Both the position numbers and the translations under genes were made by a program. The notes beneath the pieces were generated by a model. That model was not told where the DNA came from, did no database searches, and saw only the letters and a list, made by a program, of their open reading frames with translations. Of a stretch of DNA of 23,288 bases, positions 1 through 7,254 are shown in pieces (the stretch's first letter is position 1; the number at the start of each line of letters is the position of its first letter). Source of the DNA: DATNBT01 sp964579765 (GTDB taxonomy: Bacteria; Acidobacteriota; Vicinamibacteria; Vicinamibacterales; CAVVIG01). The stretch spans positions 1 to 23,288 of the forward strand of contig CAZOIK010000297.1 of NCBI GenBank assembly GCA_964579765.1, written 5' to 3'.

Positions 1-18
1 ATGGAAGTTGGTCGTCAA
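1..18 (-). CDS. Probable start of fabG (3-oxoacyl-ACP reductase), cut by window edge
   Basis: Only six codons are visible. Read on the minus strand from position 18 they are TTG-ACG-ACC-AAC-TTC-CAT, giving (M)TTNFH, which resembles the first residues of many FabG proteins that continue with GKVALVTG. fabD is commonly followed by fabG, so context supports the guess. The start would be TTG with only a weak purine-rich stretch upstream. The rest lies outside the window, so this is a suggestion only. Confidence 0.25.
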
Positions 19-25
19 TGCCGCT

Positions 26-46
26 CGCGGGCCTGACCGGCCCGCG
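26..46 (-). repeat. Short perfect hairpin downstream of fabD
   Basis: An 8-bp perfect inverted repeat (CGCGGGCC at 26-33, GGCCCGCG at 39-46) encloses a 5-base loop just after the fabD stop. No T-run follows on the transcribed strand, so it is not a canonical intrinsic terminator. It may stabilise the fabD 3' end or attenuate readthrough into the next gene. Confidence 0.4.
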
Positions 47-58
47 CGACGCACGACG

Positions 59-1027
59 CTACGTGGGTAGGGCGGTCCTTTCAGGGCCGCCGAGCAATCC
101 GTCGATGATCGCCAAATCCTCAGGGCTGCCGAAGTTCACAATCGTCGCGTCTCGGTGGATCTTCTTCACGAGCCCGCTCAGGATCGTGCCCGGGCCCACC
201 TCAACATACGTTGTGACGCCCTCTTTCGCAAGGCGCTCGACGACGGCTTCCCAGCGGACCGGCGACGAGACCTGCGCGACCAGCGCCTCGACGGCGCTGC
301 GCGCATCGCGCCTCGGCTGGGCATCGACATTGGCGACGATCGGCACGCGTGGATCGTGCGACGCCACGGCGCGCAGCTCGGGAGCCAGCCGCTCCTCGGC
401 CGGCTTCATCAGCGCGCAGTGGAACGGCGCGCTGACGGCCAGCGGAATCACCCGCTTCGCGCCGAGCGCCTTCGCCCGGTCGCCGGCCCGCGCGACCGCG
501 GCCGCCGACCCGGCGATCGCAATCTGGCCGCCGCCGTTGATGTTCGCCGGGCTGACGACTTCGCCGGCCGCAGCGCCCTCGAGCGCCTGCCGGCAGGCGT
601 CGGCAACCTTGTCCGCGTCGAGCCCGAGAATCGCCGCCATGGCGCCCGTGCCGACCGGCACCGCCTCCTGCATGTAACGCCCGCGCTTGCGCACGATCGA
701 CACCGCGTCTGCGAACGCCATCGTCCCCGCGGCGACGTTGGCCGAGTACTCGCCGAGGCTGTGCCCGGCGACGAACGCCGGCGTCAGCCCGCGCGACTCG
801 AGCAGCCGGAATGCGGCGATGCTGACCGCGAGGATCGCCGGCTGCGCGTTCTCGGTCAGCGTCAACTGATCGTCGGGGCCCTCGAAAATGAGGCGGCTCA
901 GGCGATCGCCGAGTGCGGCGTCGGCCTCCTCGAACGTCTGGCGGCAGATCGGGAACGCATCGGCGAGCGCCTTGCCCATGCCGGCTTTCTGTGATCCCTG
1001 TCCTGGGAAGATGAACGCGATGCTCAC
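59..1027 (-). CDS. fabD: Malonyl-CoA:ACP transacylase FabD
   Basis: This 322-residue protein transfers the malonyl group from CoA to acyl carrier protein, supplying the extender unit for type II fatty acid synthesis in the cytoplasm. The N-terminus has FPGQGSQ. The nucleophile elbow GHSLGE places the catalytic Ser at residue 90, and FH at 202-203 supplies the catalytic His. Length is normal for FabD. The start is GTG at 1025-1027, fixed by the conserved N-terminal motif, and the stop is TAG. It lies 24 bases after plsX, so the two are probably cotranscribed in the yceD-rpmF-plsX-fabD operon. fabH, often between plsX and fabD, is absent here. Confidence 0.95.
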   Translation of the reverse strand: MSIAFIFPGQGSQKAGMGKALADAFPICRQTFEEADAALGDRLSRLIFEGPDDQLTLTENAQPAILAVSIAAFRLLESRGLTPAFVAGHSLGEYSANVAAGTMAFADAVSIVRKRGRYMQEAVPVGTGAMAAILGLDADKVADACRQALEGAAAGEVVSPANINGGGQIAIAGSAAAVARAGDRAKALGAKRVIPLAVSAPFHCALMKPAEERLAPELRAVASHDPRVPIVANVDAQPRRDARSAVEALVAQVSSPVRWEAVVERLAKEGVTTYVEVGPGTILSGLVKKIHRDATIVNFGSPEDLAIIDGLLGGPERTALPT

Positions 1028-1051
1028 GATTGGTCTCTGAGGCCTTTTGTC

Positions 1052-2089
1052 CTATGCGGGCGTCGCCGCCGCGATCTCACGGCCGACGCGCTCGATGAAT
1101 CGGGTCGTCGCGAAGCGGTACGCCATCGCCACAGCGTTCCTGACGGCCTTGGCGCTCGATCGGCCGTGGCCGACGATCGTGACGCCGGCCACGCCGAGCA
1201 GCGGCGCGCCGCCGTACTCCGAGTAGTCCACGCGCATCCGGAAATGCCGGAGCGCGCGGCGCGTCAGGAGCGATCCGACGCGGTTTGTCATCGTGCTCGA
1301 CAACTCGTCGCCGAGGAGGCGTTCGACCATCTCGACGAGCCCCTCGCTCGTCTTCAGCGCGACGTTGCCCGTGAAGCCGTCGCAGACGATCACGTCCGCG
1401 TCGCCGCTGTACACGTCGCGCGCCTCGACGTTGCCGATGAAGCGCACTGGCGCGGCCTTGAGCAGCCGGTGCGCCTCGCGCGTCAGCTCGTTGCCCTTCG
1501 TTTCCTCGTGGCCGATCGAGAGCAGGCCGATCCGCGGCGAGGCGATGTCGTACACCACACGCGCGAACATGCTGCCCATGATCGCGAACTGCAGCAGGTG
1601 CGGCGGCCGGCATTCGACGCTCGCGCCGACGTCGAGGAGGAGCGCGGGCCGCTTTGCCGTCGGAATCACGGCCGCGAGCGCGGGCCGATCCACGCCCGCG
1701 AGCATGCCGAACGCGCCGTGCGCCGCCATGACCGTCGCGCCTGTGTGTCCGGCGCTCACGAGCGCTGACGCATGGCCGTTGGCCACGGCATCGGCGGCCA
1801 CGCGGATCGACGCGGAGGGCTTGCGCCGCAGCGCGACCGCCGGCGACTCCTCGGTCATGTCGATGACGTCGGCCGATTCGAGAATCCGCACGCGGCTGCG
1901 ATCGACGGCGCCCTCGCTCCACACGCTCGTCGGGATCTGCTCGAGGCGCGCGAGCTCGGCCTGGATCGCGTCACGCCGGCCGACGAGCAGCACGCCGAGA
2001 TCGAAGTGCCGCACCGCCGCCAGCGCGCCGCCGACGATGTGGCGCGGCGCCTCGTCGCCCCCCATCGCATCGACCGCGATCCAAATCAT
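1052..2089 (-). CDS. plsX: Phosphate acyltransferase PlsX
   Basis: PlsX makes acyl-phosphate from acyl-ACP, the donor for PlsY in the first step of phospholipid synthesis; it acts at the cytoplasmic membrane surface. The 345-residue product has the family N-terminus VDAMGGDEAP, followed by the conserved VALRRKPSAS, GNVEARD and CDGFTGNVALKTSEG segments. Length is normal. The ATG at 2087-2089 is chosen because the DAMGG motif begins seven residues later. Stop is TAG. It follows rpmF by about 40 bases, the very common rpmF-plsX order. Confidence 0.95.
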   Translation of the reverse strand: MIWIAVDAMGGDEAPRHIVGGALAAVRHFDLGVLLVGRRDAIQAELARLEQIPTSVWSEGAVDRSRVRILESADVIDMTEESPAVALRRKPSASIRVAADAVANGHASALVSAGHTGATVMAAHGAFGMLAGVDRPALAAVIPTAKRPALLLDVGASVECRPPHLLQFAIMGSMFARVVYDIASPRIGLLSIGHEETKGNELTREAHRLLKAAPVRFIGNVEARDVYSGDADVIVCDGFTGNVALKTSEGLVEMVERLLGDELSSTMTNRVGSLLTRRALRHFRMRVDYSEYGGAPLLGVAGVTIVGHGRSSAKAVRNAVAMAYRFATTRFIERVGREIAAATPA

Positions 2090-2129
2090 TCACTGTTCCG
2101 CAGGTTCCAGTGGAGTCCTTGGGAACTCT

Positions 2130-2312
2130 TCAGTCCTCGTCAACCGCGCGAGCCTGGCGGCCCTTGTAGTATCCGCAGTTGCCGCAGACGCGGTGCGGCG
2201 CCTTCGGCTCGTGACAGTGCGGGCACTCGCCGAGCCCCGTGGCCTTCAGCGCGTCGTGCGTGCGCCGCTTCGCCGTGCGCGTTTTGGAATGACGTCGTTT
2301 CGGATTGGGCAT
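2130..2312 (-). CDS. rpmF: 50S ribosomal protein L32
   Basis: This 60-residue basic protein starts MPNPKRRHSKTRTAKRR, typical of L32. It keeps the zinc-ribbon cysteines at 30, 33, 43 and 46 (CPHC and CGNC), so this is the zinc-binding (C+) form of L32. It is part of the large ribosomal subunit. The gene sits between yceD and plsX as in many bacteria. Its upstream region overlaps a low-complexity repeat, and only a weak GGA-type ribosome-binding site is visible about 10 bases before the ATG. Confidence 0.95.
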   Translation of the reverse strand: MPNPKRRHSKTRTAKRRTHDALKATGLGECPHCHEPKAPHRVCGNCGYYKGRQARAVDED

Positions 2313-2329
2313 CGTAGTTATCCAGTTGT

Positions 2330-2366
2330 ACTTCTAACTTCCTACGTCTCAGTTCTTACTTCTCAG
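2330..2366. repeat. Degenerate short-word repeat between yceD and rpmF
   Basis: On the plus strand the stretch is built from imperfect copies of a word like ACTTCT / TTACTTCTCAG / TAACTTCC. It is AT-richer than its surroundings. The last codons of yceD (encoding R-S-K-N-stop, 2349-2363) are written in this repeat, so it has been recruited into, or has replaced, the end of that gene. No known element is recognised. Confidence 0.5.
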
Positions 2367-2873
2367 CTCCCTCAGCCCCGCCAATCGCGGATCGTCCCAG
2401 TCGCGCCTGCAGTCGCAGGCGCCGCGGTTGAGGTTCGTCCCGCACACCGGGCACAGCCCTTGGCAGCCGCCGCCGCAGAGCGGCTTCATCGGCAGCGCGA
2501 GGTAGAACTGCTCGCGCAGCAGCTGATCGAGATCGATCTCGTCGTTCTCGTAGAACGCCGTCGTGAGATCGTCTTCTTCGATCTCGCGCTCACCGTCGCC
2601 GGTGTTGGCCGAGTGCGGCTGATACCGCAGATCGAACTCGGCGTCGACCGGCACCGTCATCGGCTCGAGACAACGGCTGCACGGCACCTCGAGCGTCGTA
2701 CGCGTCCGGCCGACGAGCCGGAACGTGCTCTTGTCCTTGAAAATCTCGAACTCGAGCGTGACCGGCGACGCGACCGTGAAATCTCCGTCGCCGGTCGCCG
2801 CGAACTCCCCGGGCGGAAACACCCGCTCGAAGTGCTCGTGCGGCGTCCTGATCTTGCTTAAATCGAGCCGCAT
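2349..2873 (-). CDS. yceD: YceD/DUF177 family protein (rRNA metabolism), zinc-ribbon type
   Basis: This 174-residue protein belongs to the YceD/DUF177 family, linked in E. coli to 23S rRNA accumulation and normally encoded just before rpmF, as here. The central CSRCLEP motif (Cys65, Cys68) is the family hallmark. A C-terminal cysteine cluster (133, 137, 141, 144, 153, 155) looks like a zinc-binding knuckle, as often seen outside the proteobacteria. The ATG at 2871-2873 is preferred over a longer upstream reading because AGGGG lies 5 bases before it and upstream residues look like noncoding repeat. A TATATT box lies just upstream. The final residues RSKN are encoded by a low-complexity repeat. 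Confidence 0.85.
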   Translation of the reverse strand: MRLDLSKIRTPHEHFERVFPPGEFAATGDGDFTVASPVTLEFEIFKDKSTFRLVGRTRTTLEVPCSRCLEPMTVPVDAEFDLRYQPHSANTGDGEREIEEDDLTTAFYENDEIDLDQLLREQFYLALPMKPLCGGGCQGLCPVCGTNLNRGACDCRRDWDDPRLAGLRELRSKN

Positions 2874-2972
2874 GGAAACCCCTAAATATACCGTGAATCT
2901 GGACATTTGGCGAATTGGCGATTCGGCGATCGCCACGCACCCACTCACCACATCACGAGACGTGCCGATTCC
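2874..2972. repeat. dgt-yceD gap with GGCGAATT-type words and possible promoter
   Basis: This 99-base gap holds three imperfect copies of a GGCGAAT/GGCGATT word at about 2909-2930, ending in the small palindrome GGCGATCGCC. On the minus strand a TATATT sequence (2888-2893) precedes AGGGG and the yceD start. A transcript starting from it would be almost leaderless, so the promoter reading is weak. Nothing else is seen. Confidence 0.35.
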
Positions 2973-4013
2973 CTAGTCGATCGCCCAGGGTTTGGGAATG
3001 TAGAGCTGCTCGAAGAGGCGAACGGCATACCGATCGGTCATGCCGGCGACGAAGTCGCGCGCGGCGGCGTCCAGGCCTTCGGCGTCAACGGTCGCCAGAT
3101 CCAGAAACTCGGCCGGCCGCTCGCGGACCTTCTCCCACAAACCGCTGAGAATGCCGGTCGCCTTCTTGAACTCGACGGTCGCGACGCTGTTCTCGTACAC
3201 GGCGTCGAAGAGAAAGCTGCGCAGATCGAGGATCGCCTGCAGCACGTCCGGGCTCATCCGGATCTCGGTGAGCCCGCCGCGCAGCGTCTCGGTGACGACG
3301 TCCTTCACCAGCACGCCAATCCGTGCCGAGGACGACGTCCCGAGCAGTTCGATCGCGCGTCTGGGCAGATCCTCCGCCTTCAGCAACCCCGCGCGCGTCG
3401 CGTCGTCGATGTCGTGGTTGACGTAGGCGATGAGATCGGCGACGCGCATGATCTGCCCTTCAATCGTGCTCGCGCGCAGATGCTCGGGCATGCCGACCGG
3501 AGCTCCCGACTTCCCCTTCGAGTGCTTCGCGATGCCGTCGCGCACTTCCCACGTCAGGTTCAGCCCCGCGCCGTTGTTCTCCAGCTTGTCCACGATGCGC
3601 AGGCTCTGCTCGTAGTGGTTGAAGCCGCCCGGCATCAGCGCGTCGATGACGCGCTCGCCGGCGTGGCCGAACGGCGTGTGGCCGAGGTCGTGGCCGAGCG
3701 TGATGGCCTCGGTGAGCTCCTCGTGCAGGCGCAGTACTTTCGCAATCGTGCGCGCAATCTGCGAGACCTCGAGCGTGTGCGTGAGCCGCGTGCGGTAGTG
3801 ATCGCCCGTCGGCGCGAAGAACACCTGCGTCTTGTGCTTCAGCCGGCGGAACGCCTTGCAGTGAATGACCCGGTCGCGATCGCGCTGGAACGCCGGACGG
3901 ACGTCGTCTTCCTTCTCCGCGCGCAGACGCCCGCGCGAGTCGGCGCTCTTCGCCGCCTGCGGCGCGAGGATCTCGCGCTCGCGCGCCTCGAGTTGCTCGC
4001 GCAGCGTCGTCAT
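2973..4013 (-). CDS. dgt: dGTPase-like HD-domain triphosphohydrolase
   Basis: This 346-residue protein is of the deoxyguanosinetriphosphate triphosphohydrolase family, releasing triphosphate from dNTPs. HD-superfamily metal ligands are visible: His79 in RLTHTLEV, His108-Asp109 in GHDLGHTPFGH, and a later Asp in VNHDIDDA. The motif DRDRVIHCKAFRRLKHKTQVF before the HD domain is typical of the short, Dgt-like class rather than the longer E. coli enzyme. It starts inside the deoB stop (ATGA overlap at 4010-4013), so translation is probably coupled to deoB. A nucleotide-pool role fits that neighbour. Stop is TAG. Confidence 0.92.
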   Translation of the reverse strand: MTTLREQLEAREREILAPQAAKSADSRGRLRAEKEDDVRPAFQRDRDRVIHCKAFRRLKHKTQVFFAPTGDHYRTRLTHTLEVSQIARTIAKVLRLHEELTEAITLGHDLGHTPFGHAGERVIDALMPGGFNHYEQSLRIVDKLENNGAGLNLTWEVRDGIAKHSKGKSGAPVGMPEHLRASTIEGQIMRVADLIAYVNHDIDDATRAGLLKAEDLPRRAIELLGTSSSARIGVLVKDVVTETLRGGLTEIRMSPDVLQAILDLRSFLFDAVYENSVATVEFKKATGILSGLWEKVRERPAEFLDLATVDAEGLDAAARDFVAGMTDRYAVRLFEQLYIPKPWAID

Positions 4014-5194
4014 GCGGCAATCTCGCCGAGGAAGCTGGTGCCGTGCAACAGCGGGCCGACGCCGAAGATCTCCGCCAGCGTCTGGCCGAGGTCGGCGAAC
4101 GTGCGGCGCGTCCCGAGATCCGCGCCCGCGCGCACTCGCGCGCCGGTGACGAGCAGCGGCACGTATTCGCGCGCATGGTCGGTGCTGGGCGTCGTCGGAT
4201 CGTTGCCATGGTCGGCCGTGACGACGAGGACGTCGTCCGCAGCGAGTCTGGGCAGCACGCCCGCCAGGCGCGCGTCGAAGCGCTCGAGGTTGGCGGCATA
4301 GCCGGCGACGTCGTTGCGATGACCGTACTGCGTGTCGAAGTCCACGAGGTTGGCGAAGACGAACCCGCGATCGATCTCGCCCATCTGCCGCTCGAGCACC
4401 GTCATCCCCTCGTCGTCGCTCGCGGTGTGCACGGCGCGGGTGATGCCGCGCCCGGCGAACAGGTCCTCGATCTTGCCGATCGCGACGACCGGCACGCCGG
4501 CCGCATTGAGGCGATCGAGCAGCGTTTCCTGGATCGGCGGCATCGCGTAGTCGTGACGGTTGGACGTTCGTTTGAACGCCCCCGGCGCGCCGACGAACGG
4601 CCGCGCGATGACGCGGCCCGCGCCGAGACCTTCGACCACGAGCCGATAGGCAATCTCGCAGGCGCGATAGAGCTCCGGGACCGGAACCACGTCTTCATGC
4701 GCGGCAACCTGGAACACGCTGTCCGCGGACGTGTAGACGATGAGTGCGCCTGTCTTCATGTGCTCGGGGCCCAGTTCGTCGATGATCGCCGTGCCAGACG
4801 CCGGCTTGTTGCCGAGCACGCCGCGCCCGGTCAGCCGCGAGAACTCGTGGATCACGTCCGGCGGGAACCCGTGCGGGAACGTCGGGAACGCGCGATCGAG
4901 CACGACGCCCATCATCTCCCAATGTCCGGTCACCGAGTCTTTGCCCTTCGAGGCTTCAGCCATCCGTCCGGCCGCCGCCGGCGGCACGGCCTGACGGGAC
5001 CCGTCGCGCGGCGCTCCCAGCGCAACGAGCCGGTCGAGCCCGAGCGCGCGCAGCGCCGGCACACCGAGCGGAATCTGTTTCGCGATGTTTCCGAGCGTGT
5101 TGCTGCCTTCGTCGCCATACGCGGACGCATCGGGCAGCTCGCCGATGCCGACGCTGTCCATCACGATGACGATGGCTCGGGTGAAAGGGCTCAC
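4010..5194 (-). CDS. deoB: Phosphopentomutase DeoB
   Basis: DeoB interconverts ribose or deoxyribose 1-phosphate and 5-phosphate in nucleoside salvage. The 394-residue protein has the alkaline-phosphatase-fold metal site: VMDSVGIGELPDA near the N-terminus (Asp13) and TADHGND with TDHAREYVP near the C-terminus. The phosphorylated Thr is expected at residue 89 in KDSVTGHWE. The start is GTG at 5192-5194, which overlaps the miaA stop as GTGA, so the two are probably translationally coupled; the same linkage joins deoB to dgt. Length and motifs are normal. Confidence 0.95.
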   Translation of the reverse strand: MSPFTRAIVIVMDSVGIGELPDASAYGDEGSNTLGNIAKQIPLGVPALRALGLDRLVALGAPRDGSRQAVPPAAAGRMAEASKGKDSVTGHWEMMGVVLDRAFPTFPHGFPPDVIHEFSRLTGRGVLGNKPASGTAIIDELGPEHMKTGALIVYTSADSVFQVAAHEDVVPVPELYRACEIAYRLVVEGLGAGRVIARPFVGAPGAFKRTSNRHDYAMPPIQETLLDRLNAAGVPVVAIGKIEDLFAGRGITRAVHTASDDEGMTVLERQMGEIDRGFVFANLVDFDTQYGHRNDVAGYAANLERFDARLAGVLPRLAADDVLVVTADHGNDPTTPSTDHAREYVPLLVTGARVRAGADLGTRRTFADLGQTLAEIFGVGPLLHGTSFLGEIAA

Positions 5195-6111
5195 AGGCGC
5201 GGCTTGAGGACGTCGAGCACGGCGGCGATCGTCGCCGGCGATTCGCCGGGGCCGTCGAACCAGGTAAGGTTAGGCTCTTTGCGAAACCAGATCAACTGCC
5301 GGCGGGGGTTGTGCCGGTTCTCCTGCGCTTTGCGCGCGGGTGTCGGGGCCTCGTCGCGCACGCCGTGCAGGTGCTCGAGCGCCTGACGATACACAAGACC
5401 GCCAAACGGCCGCGCACTTTCCGGCACGCCGCGCGCCAGCAGGCCGCGAATCTCGTCGAGCAGCCCGCGCGCGAACTGCTGGTCTACCCGCCGCGTCACG
5501 CGCTCGGAAATCGCCGCCGCCGGCAGCTTCACCGCCACGCCGACGAACTCGGCCTCGGGAATCGGCGGCGCGGTCGCGGCGAAGTGCGCCGTGAGCGGTC
5601 GTCCCGTCAGGAAATACACCTCGAGCGCCCGCACCATGCGCTTGACGTCGCGCGGCTGGATGCGGCGCGCCGAGTCGGCGTCAACGCGCAGGAGCAGACG
5701 ATGCAGCCGCTCCGGACCGCGCCTGGCCGCAATGGCCTCGAGCCGGCCGCGCACCCTCGCGTCGCGGCCGGGACCGGGAAACAGGCCGCGCGTGAGCGCG
5801 CGGTAGTAGAAGCCCGTTCCGCCGACGACGACGGGCAATCGTCCGCGCGCATGGATGTCGCGAATGGCGGCCGCCGCGTCGCGCGCGAATTGCGCCGCCG
5901 TATAGTCACCGGTCGGCTCGACGATGTCGATCAGATGGTGCGGGATGCCGCGCCGCTCGCCGAGCGGCGGCTTGTCGGTCCCGATGTCGAAGCCGCGATA
6001 GACGGCGGTCGAGTCGCAGTTGACGATCTCGCCGCCAAAGCGTTCGGCAATCGCGAGGCCCAGCGCGCTCTTCCCCGTCGCGGTCGGGCCGAGCACCGCG
6101 ACGCACTTCAT
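5191..6111 (-). CDS. miaA: tRNA dimethylallyltransferase MiaA
   Basis: MiaA puts a dimethylallyl group on N6 of adenosine-37 in tRNAs reading UNN codons. The 306-residue protein has the P-loop GPTATGKS at residues 8-15, the substrate motif NCDSTAVYRGFDIGTDKP and GGTGFYYRAL. DVKRMVRALEVY is the usual tRNA/DMAPP-binding helix. Near the C-terminus the motif before QLIWFRKEP reads RHNPRRQ where RxYAKRQ is common, a mild divergence. The start codon overlaps the TGA of a 25-codon upstream ORF (ATGA), and its own stop overlaps deoB. Confidence 0.95.
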   Translation of the reverse strand: MKCVAVLGPTATGKSALGLAIAERFGGEIVNCDSTAVYRGFDIGTDKPPLGERRGIPHHLIDIVEPTGDYTAAQFARDAAAAIRDIHARGRLPVVVGGTGFYYRALTRGLFPGPGRDARVRGRLEAIAARRGPERLHRLLLRVDADSARRIQPRDVKRMVRALEVYFLTGRPLTAHFAATAPPIPEAEFVGVAVKLPAAAISERVTRRVDQQFARGLLDEIRGLLARGVPESARPFGGLVYRQALEHLHGVRDEAPTPARKAQENRHNPRRQLIWFRKEPNLTWFDGPGESPATIAAVLDVLKPRL

Positions 6112-6185
6112 GCGAGGCGGACGACGACGTAGATCGCGAAAGCGACGAGCAGAATCACGAGGCCGAGGCGTTGGGCGTGTGTCAT
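6108..6185 (-). CDS. 25-residue single-pass membrane microprotein (unknown)
   Basis: A 26-codon ORF runs from ATG (6183-6185) to a TGA that overlaps the miaA start as ATGA. The peptide begins MTHAQRLG, followed by a run of Leu, Val, Ile, Ala and Phe long enough to cross a membrane (residues 7-23), and ends RLA. The basic N-terminus predicts N-in topology. No clear ribosome-binding site is visible and a palindromic element lies directly upstream. Hydrophobic character and exact stop/start overlap argue for a real gene; it may instead be a translational-coupling leader for miaA. No family is recognised. Confidence 0.5.
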   Translation of the reverse strand: MTHAQRLGLVILLVAFAIYVVVRLA

Positions 6186-6187
6186 CA

Positions 6188-6235
6188 CGTAGCGTCCGCC
6201 GTCAGGCGGACGTCCTGCTGAAGCCGGACGCTACG
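6188..6235. repeat. Palindromic intergenic element with nested hairpin after tonB-like gene
   Basis: CGTAGCGTCCG (6188-6198) and CGGACGCTACG (6225-6235) form a perfect 11-bp inverted repeat. Nested in it, GTCCGCC (6194-6200) and GGCGGAC (6205-6211) pair with a 4-base loop, so two mutually exclusive folds are possible. The right arm contains the TAG stop of the TonB-like gene. This resembles REP-like elements dispersed in GC-rich genomes; copy number cannot be judged from one window. No T-tract follows. Confidence 0.6.
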
Positions 6236-7197
6236 GGGGCGTCTCGTTGTAGAAGAACGTGACCGTGAAGAACGCCTTCTCGGTGGGATACTCCGGCGGC
6301 AGCGGCACCGTGGGATTGCTCGCCGACAGCGCGCCGAACGCGGCGTTGTTGAACGGCTCGACCGGACACGGCCCGACGACCGCGAGATCGGTGATCGATC
6401 CGTCCTTGTGCACGTTGAACGTAACGACGACGTGGCCTTTGTTCGACATCGCGGCGTACGGAATGAACCAGTTCCGCTTGACCTGCGCGATAAAGCGGCG
6501 GATCCACGGACCGAACTCGACGCCTTTGGTGTCGAACTGGATTTCCGGATACGCCGATCCGCCGCTGCCGCCGGGGTTGTCGAACTGCTCGCGCGGCACG
6601 TACCGCTGCAGGTTGCGGAACGCGTCGCCGAGCGATCCGCCGGCGAACGGCGAGCGCCCGTTGGCGCCGTTGTTCCGCGCGTCCTGTTTCGGCGCGTTGA
6701 ACTGCAGCTGCGACTGCGAGTCGGGCACGTTGATCACGGGCGGCGCCTGCTGCGCCTGCGCCTGCTGGCCTTGCGCCGGATCCGGCGTCGGTCCGCTTCC
6801 GCGCGCGGTCTGCGGCGGCGCGGCCGGCGGCGCCTCGACGCGCTCGGGCGTGTTGCCGCGCGAGAACGGCAGGGGGTTGGTCGGCTGCTTGGCACGCTCT
6901 GGCGCCCGCGCGACGCGATCCTTGTCCGAGGGCTCGGCGCGTGGCGGCGCCTTCGGCGCCGCTATTTCGTTGCGCGGCACGACGAACACTAACTGCGAGT
7001 GCTCGCGCGGCTGCTCCTGCTGCGCGAGCAGCGCCCGCGCGCGCCGCGCTGTCGTCGTGGAACAGCCGCGGGAACATCAGAATCAAAATGACGACGCAGA
7101 GGTGAAAGATGATCGACAGCAGCACGCCCTCGCGCCACGAAATGGCGCGGCCGACAGGAGTGATGTCGGGACGATAGTCGTCGATCTCGAAGTACAT
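6231..7197 (-). CDS. TonB-like energy-transducer protein, interrupted by an apparent frameshift
   Basis: Two frames together make one normal protein. The first (ATG 7195-7197) encodes a cytoplasmic start MYFEIDDYRPD and one membrane helix (about residues 24-42, WREGVLLSIIFHLCVVILIL). After RLFHDDSA it runs into a meaningless Ala/Arg-rich reading. The second frame, open from before 6989 to TAG at 6231, gives a Pro/Gln-rich periplasmic linker and a C-terminal TonB domain (KGHVVVTFNVHKDGSITDLA, then FFTVTFFYNE). The frames would join within a CG-dinucleotide tract at about 7034-7047: restoring two bases there, or removing one, gives LLAQQEQPREHSQLVFVVPR. It is either a pseudogene, a slippage-prone gene or a sequencing error. 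It has its own -10-like box upstream. Confidence 0.75.
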
Positions 7198-7211
7198 CAG
7201 GCAGTTAAGGA

Positions 7212-7217
7212 ATTATA
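7212..7217 (-). promoter_or_regulatory. Perfect -10 box (TATAAT) before tonB-like gene
   Basis: TATAAT is read on the minus strand 15 bases before the ATG of the TonB-like gene, in an otherwise GC-rich gap. No convincing -35 hexamer is seen at 16-18 bases upstream, and the leader would be very short. It may be a genuine promoter separating the tonB-miaA-deoB-dgt group from ubiE. Confidence 0.35.
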
Positions 7218-7230
7218 GCGTGTCGGAAGT

Positions 7231-7244
7231 GGCCGCTTGCGGCC
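7231..7244. repeat. Small palindrome after ubiE
   Basis: GGCCGCTTGCGGCC is a perfect palindromic stem 10 bases after the ubiE stop. With a 4-base loop it gives a 5-bp GC stem; no T-run follows. It could be a weak transcription pause or nothing. Confidence 0.25.
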
Positions 7245-7254
7245 AACGCGACGG

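Noticed and set aside
2874..2951. Longer N-terminus for YceD starting at 2951
   Set aside because: The added 26 residues are coded by repeat-like noncoding sequence; the ATG at 2873 has AGGGG at the right distance and fits the family start.
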